56,963 bases of DNA from Chloroflexota bacterium. Its GTDB lineage: Bacteria; Chloroflexota; UBA6077; JACCZL01. The translations under genes and the position numbers were made by a program. The notes beneath the pieces were generated by a model. It did not search any database. It saw nothing but the letters and a program-made list of their open reading frames with translations, and had not been told where the DNA came from. Position 1 is the first letter of the stretch; each line of letters opens with the position of its first letter. The stretch spans positions 1 through 56,963 of the forward strand of contig JAUJPG010000015.1 in assembly GCA_030447245.1 (NCBI GenBank), written 5' to 3'. Positions 51,488-56,963 of the stretch are shown piece by piece.

Positions 51488-51580
51488 ACAAACTCCTCCC
51501 GTTATGGAAGCTCCTGGCAGTACTGCCCGCCCGCCGGCGGACCTGCAGGACGCATGCCGCGTCCGCCGCGGAGCTGGGCC

Positions 51581-52384
51581 CTACCGGCTCGTTGGGCCGT
51601 CAACCGACATGCCGGTCCCGCCGTCGACCATCAGCGTTGCGCCGGTCACGTAGGACGATTCGTGGCAGGCAAGGAAGAGGATGGCGTAGGCGATCTCGAG
51701 CGGCTCCGCAAGCCGCCCCAGCAGGCACTGGCTGCCCTCGGCGCGGAGGTCGGCCGCGGCCTGCTCGGGCGAGGTGCCTTCGCGCTCCGCCCGCCGGCGG
51801 ACGTGGTAGCGTGTCGCGGTGAAGCCGGGGCAGACGGCGTTGACGCGGACGTTCTGCTCGGCATGGTCACACGCCATCGAGCGGGTCAGCCCGAGCAACG
51901 CGGCCTTGGTCGCGTCGTACTGGGCCAGGCCCGAGCGGCCGACGACGGCGTTGGTCGACGAGACGTTCACCACACTGCCGCCGCCCGCCCGGATCAGCTC
52001 GGGCACGGCGTACTTGGAGCAGTAGGCCGCCGCCAGCAGGTTGACCTGGATGATGCGCTCCCAGGACTCAGGCGTCGCCTCGGTGATCGGGCCGTAGACG
52101 CGCACGCCGGCGTTGTTCACCAGGACGTCGAGCTGGCCGAACCGGGCGACCGTCTCGCGAACGGCCCGCGCCGCCTCGGCTTCGTCGGCAAGGTCGGCGC
52201 CGATTGCCAGGACCCGCCCGCCACTCGGGTCGATCGCCTGCGCCGCCCGCGCCGCCGCCTCGGCGTCGCTGTCGACGAGCGCCACGGTGGCGCCTTCCTG
52301 GACGAACAGCGCGCCAGTCGCCTCGCCGATGCCGCCCCCGCCGCCGGTGACGACCGCCACCTTGCTCGCCAGTCGTTCCCCCAT
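51581..52384 (-). CDS. SDR family oxidoreductase
   Basis: A 267-residue short-chain dehydrogenase/reductase. The cofactor loop is VVTGGGGGIGEATG, the stabilising motif NNAGV, the catalytic Ser is in VNVSSTNAVV, and YDATK supplies the Tyr and Lys. An Asp after the second strand (ALVDSD) favours NAD. The C-terminal segment SSYVTGATLMVDGG is standard. ATG 52384 was chosen because GGGGAGGTGGG precedes it. The substrate is unknown. Confidence 0.9.
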   Translation of the reverse strand: MGERLASKVAVVTGGGGGIGEATGALFVQEGATVALVDSDAEAAARAAQAIDPSGGRVLAIGADLADEAEAARAVRETVARFGQLDVLVNNAGVRVYGPITEATPESWERIIQVNLLAAAYCSKYAVPELIRAGGGSVVNVSSTNAVVGRSGLAQYDATKAALLGLTRSMACDHAEQNVRVNAVCPGFTATRYHVRRRAEREGTSPEQAAADLRAEGSQCLLGRLAEPLEIAYAILFLACHESSYVTGATLMVDGGTGMSVDGPTSR

Positions 52385-52586
52385 TACCCACCTCCCCGGC
52401 CACCAAACCACGGTCGCGCGGGATCATACCGCGCGCAGAAGTGGTGGTCCCGGGCGGCTACACTGCCGACGGCAGTGACTCGGCGCGTGTGGTGAGGCCA
52501 CGCACCGGCGTGGCCCGCGGGCTCGGGTGGCGCCCGTCGGCGGCTAGACAGCGGTGCGCCCTCCGGCCGCGCCGCGAGCTAGGAGT

Positions 52587-53768
52587 CTACTCGGGGCGTC
52601 GGCACGCGGCCGTTGCTGCCCAGAGCTCGGCGAAGGCGGCCAGCAGCTTCGTCTGGTCGTACAGGACGCGGACGTGTACGCGGGCGCGGGCGCCCATCTC
52701 GGCCAGGCGGGTCGAGTCGGCCAGCAGCTCCAGCGTCCGCGCGGCGATGAGGTCGGGGCGCTCGACCGGGACGACGTGGCCGGTCTGGCCCTCGAGCACG
52801 GTGTCGTGAGCGCCGCTGACGTCGGTCGTCACGACGGCCCGGCCGGCCGCGCCGGCCTCGGCCAGGACGCGGGCGTTGCCCTCGTAGCGCGACGGGAGCA
52901 GGACCAGGTCGCTCGCGGCATAGTGGACGGGGAGGTTCGGGTACGGGACCGTGCCCAGGAAGGTCACGCGGCGGCGGATGCCGAGGCGGTCGGTCAGGCG
53001 CTCGGCGTCGGCGCGGTCCGGACCGTCGCCGGCGATCACGAGCCGGGTGTCGTCGCGCTCGCGGGCGACGATGGCCACCGCGCGAAGCAGGGTGCCGAGG
53101 TCTTTCTGCGGCACGAGTCGACCGGCGAAGAGCAGGAGCGAGCGGGCACCCTCGAGCAGGCTGCCGCGCAGTGCGGCCCCGTCGAGGCCGTCGAAGCGGG
53201 CGAAGTCGGTGATCCAGCCGATGTTGCGGACCCGCGCCGGGGAGACGCCGAGGGCGACGAGCTTGGCGCGCTCGCGCTCGCTGACGACGCGGACGCTGTC
53301 GGCCCGGCGGACGAGCCACCTGCCAAGGACATTCAGGGCCGGATTGATCCGCCGCTCGCGCAGCCAGAACGGATTGTCCAGCATGTCGCCGGCGATCTGG
53401 GCCGAGAACGGTCGACCAAACCGATGCCCGAGGACGTAGCCGGCCAGCCCGCACAGCATCGGATCCTCGGTCGAAACCACGTGGAAGCGCAATCGTCGAT
53501 GGAGCGCCGCGCCGATGCGGACCGCGTCACGCGGGAACAGTCCGCGGCTGCGCGACGCGCTCGGGTAGACCGCGAAGTTCGGCGCGTGGGACACCGGCTC
53601 CCGATCCCCACCAAGGGTGCGGACGACCATCCGGTACTCGTGTAGGATGGTCGCGTACTTCAACTGCCGCTGGTGGGCATCTCCAAACGCGCCAGCCGCC
53701 GGCCGAACCAGGCTCGGGTCCGTCCCAACCGCCAGCAGGTGGAGCGCGGTCGACGGGAGGGAGTCCAC
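52587..53768 (-). CDS. GT4 family glycosyltransferase
   Basis: A 393-residue GT-B enzyme. The acceptor domain has VVSTEDPMLCGLAGYVLGHR and FSAQIAGDMLDNPFW; the donor domain has LLLFAGRLVPQKDLGTLLRA, LVIAGDGPDRADAERL and SRYEGNARVLAEAGAAGRAVV with the E-x-N/A-E-type site. It resembles enzymes of glycolipid or exopolysaccharide synthesis but is 24 kb from the main locus. GTG 53768 is the start. It is divergent from the NurA gene, sharing a 133-base promoter region. Confidence 0.85.
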   Translation of the reverse strand: MDSLPSTALHLLAVGTDPSLVRPAAGAFGDAHQRQLKYATILHEYRMVVRTLGGDREPVSHAPNFAVYPSASRSRGLFPRDAVRIGAALHRRLRFHVVSTEDPMLCGLAGYVLGHRFGRPFSAQIAGDMLDNPFWLRERRINPALNVLGRWLVRRADSVRVVSERERAKLVALGVSPARVRNIGWITDFARFDGLDGAALRGSLLEGARSLLLFAGRLVPQKDLGTLLRAVAIVARERDDTRLVIAGDGPDRADAERLTDRLGIRRRVTFLGTVPYPNLPVHYAASDLVLLPSRYEGNARVLAEAGAAGRAVVTTDVSGAHDTVLEGQTGHVVPVERPDLIAARTLELLADSTRLAEMGARARVHVRVLYDQTKLLAAFAELWAATAACRRPE

Positions 53769-53901
53769 TATCAGCGAGCGCTCCCTGGCATCTTCTCAGC
53801 GGGGGTGGAGCTGTGTATACTGAGCGACACGGTAGGACATCCGTTCGATTCTGTCTCGTCCGGGGGGTCACGATAGTGTACGAGGCGCGGGTCGCTTTGC
53901 C
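53769..53901 (+). promoter_or_regulatory. Divergent promoter region between GT4 and nurA
   Basis: A 133-base gap between oppositely transcribed genes. TATACT at about 53815-53820 is a candidate -10 box for the forward NurA/HerA operon. No operator-like repeat was recognised. Confidence 0.35.
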
Positions 53902-55083
53902 ATGACGCTTGACATGCTCAAGGTCGGGCCGCGGGTTGCGGGTCTGGGGCGGGCGATGGGGGCGCGGGCCGCGCGCCATCCGGGTCTGGTGGCGCGGGCG
54001 CGTCAGGTGCTCCACGATCAGGCCGACCGCTGGGAGATGTTGGCCGGCGTTGCCGCGAGCGCGTCCGTCCGGCTGGCGACGCCGCTAGAGCGGCTCGACG
54101 CTCGGGCAGCCGCGGGGCCGCCGCCGCGCGATCATCGGGTCATCGCCACTGACGGCTCGCAGATCGAGCCGGACCGCCACGGGATCGCCGACTACTACCT
54201 GCTCAACATCGGTTGGGCCGACGTCACCTACGGCAGTCGGCCGGCTGCCGCGCTGGACAGCGAGCCGGGCCTGTACTTCGAGCGCGACGAGCTCTTCATC
54301 ATCCAGGGCCGGCGGCGCGTACCGATCCGCGAGCAGCTCTTGAGCGCCAAGCGGGCAAGGCAAGAGCTCGGCAAGGCGGCCGACCTCGCCATACAGGCGG
54401 CGGGCGGGACGGCGGCAGGCGAGCTGCCGACGGTCGTCCTGGCGGACGGCACGCTGCTGCTGTGGGTGCTGGAAGAGCGCCCGGATGACTTCCTGCGGGG
54501 TGAGCTGCTGGCCCCGTACGTTGACGAGATGCTGCGGATTCGGGACCTCGAGCTGCCGCTGGCGAGTTACATCAGCCGGCCGCGCTCCACCCAGGTGAGC
54601 GGGCTGCTGCTCGAAGCGACCTGCGGCGGCGACGTCCAAGGGTGTGGCGGCTGCACCGAGCGTGGCGACGATCTCTGCCCGCTGGACGGCCTGTACGACC
54701 GCGAGCTCTTCAGCGACCTCCGCCCAGGCGAACGCTCGGCGCGCTTCTCGATGACGCTCAAGGATGACCTGGCCGCGTACTACCGAGGCGAGGTCCCGCA
54801 ATTCTTCTACCTCAACGTCGGCAGCGAGCTGGCGCGGGTCGAGCTGCCGCCGTGGACCGGCGACGACCCGGCCGCGCTGGAGCTGGTTCAGGCGGTCGTC
54901 CTGGACCAGTGCCGCAAGGGTCTGGGCTACCCGGCCGTCCTGGCCCGTGCTCACGAGCGGGCCATCGTCTCGATGGGCGACCGGCTGGCGTTCCAGTACC
55001 TGTTGGACGGCATCCTCGCGCGCCAGGGCCTCCCCGCGCGGCCCTCTGAGAAGCAGCGGAGCAAGCGGGTCAGGGCGGTGTGA
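53902..55083 (+). CDS. nurA: NurA-family nuclease with a cysteine cluster
   Basis: A 393-residue NurA domain protein, the nuclease that works with the HerA translocase in DNA end resection. The catalytic acidic motif is VIATDGSQIEPD (Asp84); a second acidic region is TVVLADGTLLLWVL, and PAVLARAHERAIVSMGDR the C-terminal motif. Between them, residues about 239-260 hold four cysteines (ATCGGDVQGCGGCTERGDDL, then C), a likely zinc or iron-sulfur site not typical of archaeal NurA. It is the first gene of a three-gene operon ending in HerA. Confidence 0.8.
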   Translation: MTLDMLKVGPRVAGLGRAMGARAARHPGLVARARQVLHDQADRWEMLAGVAASASVRLATPLERLDARAAAGPPPRDHRVIATDGSQIEPDRHGIADYYLLNIGWADVTYGSRPAAALDSEPGLYFERDELFIIQGRRRVPIREQLLSAKRARQELGKAADLAIQAAGGTAAGELPTVVLADGTLLLWVLEERPDDFLRGELLAPYVDEMLRIRDLELPLASYISRPRSTQVSGLLLEATCGGDVQGCGGCTERGDDLCPLDGLYDRELFSDLRPGERSARFSMTLKDDLAAYYRGEVPQFFYLNVGSELARVELPPWTGDDPAALELVQAVVLDQCRKGLGYPAVLARAHERAIVSMGDRLAFQYLLDGILARQGLPARPSEKQRSKRVRAV

Positions 55084-55099
55084 TGAACGCGAGTGCATC

Positions 55100-55681
55100 A
55101 TGAACGACCCGGTCGGCGAGGTCGTCGAGACCTCGATCGCGGAGTTCACCGCCCAGGCGTGTCACTTCAACGTCGCGCCGCCGTTCGGCGGCTTCGTCAA
55201 GGTCGACTTGCCGGAGTGCACCCTGTACGGGATAGTCTACGAGATCCACTCGAGCGGCATTGACGCGGGCGCCCGGCCGGTCATGCGCGGCCGCGACGGG
55301 ATGCGGGATAGGGCGATCTACGAGGAGAACCCGGACCTGGAGCAGGTGTTGCGGACCGAGTTCTCGGCCCTGGCGATCGGCTTCGACGAGGGCGGCGTCC
55401 TGCGTCCGTACTTGCCGACTCGACCGCCACAGCTCCACTGGTCGGTCCACGAGTGCTCGGCCGCCGAGACGGTCCGCCTGACCGAGTCGCTAGACTATTT
55501 CCGATCGGTGCTAAACGCCTCTCAGGCGCCGGTCGACGCGCTGCTCGCGGCGAACATACGCTTGGCTCGGCAGGCACGGGACAACGACGCCGCCTTCGCC
55601 ATCCGCGCCGGCCGCGAGCTGGCGACGCTGCTCACGCGCGACTACCCGCGCCTGAGCGCGATCCTGAGAGCGCTGGCATGA
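55100..55681 (+). CDS. HAS-barrel-like protein of the NurA/HerA operon
   Basis: A 193-residue protein of unnamed family. Its N-terminal part (FGGFVKVDLPECTLYGIVYE) is beta-rich and resembles the HAS barrel found at the N-terminus of HerA-type ATPases; the C-terminal part is helical (DYFRSVLNASQAPVDALLAA, GRELATLLTRDYPRLSAILR). Its position between nurA and herA suggests an adaptor for the complex (inference). ATG 55100 fits; the frame is open upstream but overlaps nurA. It overlaps herA by four bases (ATGA). Confidence 0.68.
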   Translation: MNDPVGEVVETSIAEFTAQACHFNVAPPFGGFVKVDLPECTLYGIVYEIHSSGIDAGARPVMRGRDGMRDRAIYEENPDLEQVLRTEFSALAIGFDEGGVLRPYLPTRPPQLHWSVHECSAAETVRLTESLDYFRSVLNASQAPVDALLAANIRLARQARDNDAAFAIRAGRELATLLTRDYPRLSAILRALA

Positions 55682-56963
55682 CTGAGGGCGGGGGGTTGAT
55701 GAACGAGGAGCGGCTGGGGCTGGTTGTCGAGGGGTCGCTGGTCCAGGGGCTGCTGGCGCGGCTGGAGGCCGTCTCGTCGGTCGAGGACATGCGGGTCGGG
55801 CGCTTCGTGCGCATAGGAGGGGAGAAGCACGACTTCTTCTGCCTGGTCACCGACGTCCAGCTCGCCGCGACGAGCGACGAGGTCAAGGCCGGCCCGCCGG
55901 CGCCGAACGACGGCTTCCTGCGGGCGGTCCTGGCCGGCACCGCCGCGTACGGCGCGATCAAGATCCAGCCGATGCTGATGCTCGCCCGCGATGAGCTGGA
56001 AGCCGCCGCCGGTCCGACGCCGGTCCGGACCGTGCCAAGTCACTTCTCCTCGGTCTTCTCGGCCGAGGAGGGCGACTTCTCGCGCGTGTTCGGCTCGGCC
56101 GACGACGTCCACTTCGAGATCGGTCAGCCGCTCGACATGGACGTGCCGGTGCGACTGAACCTCCAGAGATTCGTCGAGCGCTCGAACGGCGTGTTCGGCA
56201 AGTCCGGGACAGGCAAGAGCTTTTTGACTCGGCTGCTGCTGTGCGGCACGATCAAGAGCGGCGTGGCCACAAACCTGATCTTCGACATGCACAGCGAGTA
56301 CGGCTGGCAGAGCCAGAGCGAGGGCAGCGGGATGGTCAAAGGGCTGCGCCAGCTCTTCCCGTCGAAGGTCACGGTCTACACCCTGGATCCCGCCGGCGCG
56401 AGGACGCGGACCGTCAAGCCGGACGGGGAGATCACGATCGGGCTGAACGAGATCGAGGTCGAGGACGTCGCGCTGCTCCAGGATGAGCTGCGGCTGAACC
56501 CGACCGCGGTCGAGTCGGCCAGCCTGTGCGAAGACAGGTTCAGGGATGCGTGGATCGAGAAGCTGACCGCGGACGACACCGATGTGCGGACGCTGGTGGA
56601 GCAGACCGGCGCGCACGCCGAGTCGCTCGGCGCCTTGAGGCGGAAGCTTGCCGCCATCAAGCGGCTGCCGTTCGTCCGAGCGCGGGTGACCGAGCGCGAC
56701 TCCGGGCTGGACGGGCTGATCGCGGCGCTCGAAGCCGGCAAGCACGTCGTCCTGGAGTTCGGCCAGCACCGCAGCCTGCTCGCGTACATGCTGGCGGCGA
56801 ACGTCATCACCCGCCGGATTCATCGCCGCTGGACCCAGGCGACCGAGGCGTACAAGCAGAGCCAGGGCACCAAGCCGAAGCCGCGCCAGTTGATGATCAC
56901 GATCGAGGAGGCCCACAAGTTCCTGAATCAGCAGGCGGCCGCCCAGACGATCTTCGGGACGAT
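55678..56963 (+). CDS. herA: HerA-like DNA translocase ATPase (truncated by window end)
   Basis: The first 428 or so residues are visible. VVEGSLVQGLLARLEAVSSV opens a HAS-barrel region, Walker A is NGVFGKSGTGKSFLTRLLL (about residues 174-181), FDMHSEYGW is a HerA-typical Asp-His box, and QLMITIEEAHKFLNQQ gives Walker B (about 404-411). HerA hexamers pump DNA into NurA during end resection. ATG 55678 overlaps the previous stop; ATG 55699 (with GGGCGGGGGG before it) is an alternative. The C-terminus with the arginine finger is beyond the window. Confidence 0.85.
   Translation, partial: MTEGGGLMNEERLGLVVEGSLVQGLLARLEAVSSVEDMRVGRFVRIGGEKHDFFCLVTDVQLAATSDEVKAGPPAPNDGFLRAVLAGTAAYGAIKIQPMLMLARDELEAAAGPTPVRTVPSHFSSVFSAEEGDFSRVFGSADDVHFEIGQPLDMDVPVRLNLQRFVERSNGVFGKSGTGKSFLTRLLLCGTIKSGVATNLIFDMHSEYGWQSQSEGSGMVKGLRQLFPSKVTVYTLDPAGARTRTVKPDGEITIGLNEIEVEDVALLQDELRLNPTAVESASLCEDRFRDAWIEKLTADDTDVRTLVEQTGAHAESLGALRRKLAAIKRLPFVRARVTERDSGLDGLIAALEAGKHVVLEFGQHRSLLAYMLAANVITRRIHRRWTQATEAYKQSQGTKPKPRQLMITIEEAHKFLNQQAAAQTIFGT

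Noticed and set aside
1..56963. tRNA, rRNA or CRISPR loci
   Set aside because: No tRNA-like arms with a GGTTCRAnTCC loop, no rRNA stretches and no regularly spaced repeats were seen by eye.

Overview
The window looks like a chromosomal segment of a high-GC, Chloroflexota-like bacterium (Thermomicrobia or a relative). This is inferred from gene content and style, not from a marker gene: very high GC, frequent GTG/TTG starts, an extended two-domain ThyX, a NurA/HAS-like/HerA repair operon, ABC sugar transport with a Tat-type lipoprotein binding protein, and a large glycan locus. No rRNA, tRNA or CRISPR array was recognised.

Layout. 0.8-5.3 kb: sugar ABC uptake operon (lipoprotein, two permeases, Gfo/Idh/MocA oxidoreductase, no ATPase). 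5.3-9.4 kb: membrane glycosyltransferase, an ECF sigma factor fused to a zinc anti-sigma motif and a long Ala/Pro tail, and a small secreted acidic protein. 9.6-28.8 kb: surface polysaccharide locus. Three forward genes (GT4-GAF fusion, PMT-like enzyme, GT4) face a ten-gene reverse-strand operon (26.7 to 14.4 kb) holding a flippase, GT2 and GT4 enzymes, a NodB-type deacetylase, a methyltransferase and two paralogous fusions of a methyltransferase-like domain with an APH-like kinase domain. Two further GT2 genes run divergently.

29-43 kb is mixed metabolism and regulation: acetamidase/formamidase, cupin isomerase, a TetR regulator with its operator and an ABA4-like membrane protein, an ArsR regulator, a FUSC-like protein interrupted by an amber codon, citrate synthase, a GNAT enzyme, a choice-of-anchor P-like secreted protein, and a LuxR regulator divergent from a SnoaL/VOC/DUF5519 operon with two palindromes between them. 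Gene debris is scattered here: a DNA methylase tail, a frameshifted AbrB-type antitoxin, a frameshifted HigA-type antitoxin and a group II intron reverse transcriptase remnant.

43.5-48.8 kb is a rearranged region: a decayed tyrosine recombinase, a fragment of an AbiEii toxin gene, a yybP-ykoY-type manganese riboswitch ahead of an MgtC/SapB gene, a scar made of pieces of two genes whose intact copies lie 2-3 kb downstream, then an intact AbiEi/AbiEii operon, an amidohydrolase and a PP2C phosphatase. 48.8-57 kb holds thyX, an SRPBCC-like protein, a small conserved protein, an SDR, a GT4 enzyme and the NurA/HAS-like/HerA operon, which runs off the window end.

Best candidates for undescribed biology: the paired methyltransferase-like/kinase fusions in the glycan operon (architecture like the O-antigen chain terminator WbdD, one copy lacking the catalytic Asp), two glycosyltransferase genes whose conserved N-termini can only be reached from a non-canonical (apparently ATA) start, the sigma/anti-sigma fusion, and the Mn-riboswitch/mgtC unit embedded in a collapsed duplication.
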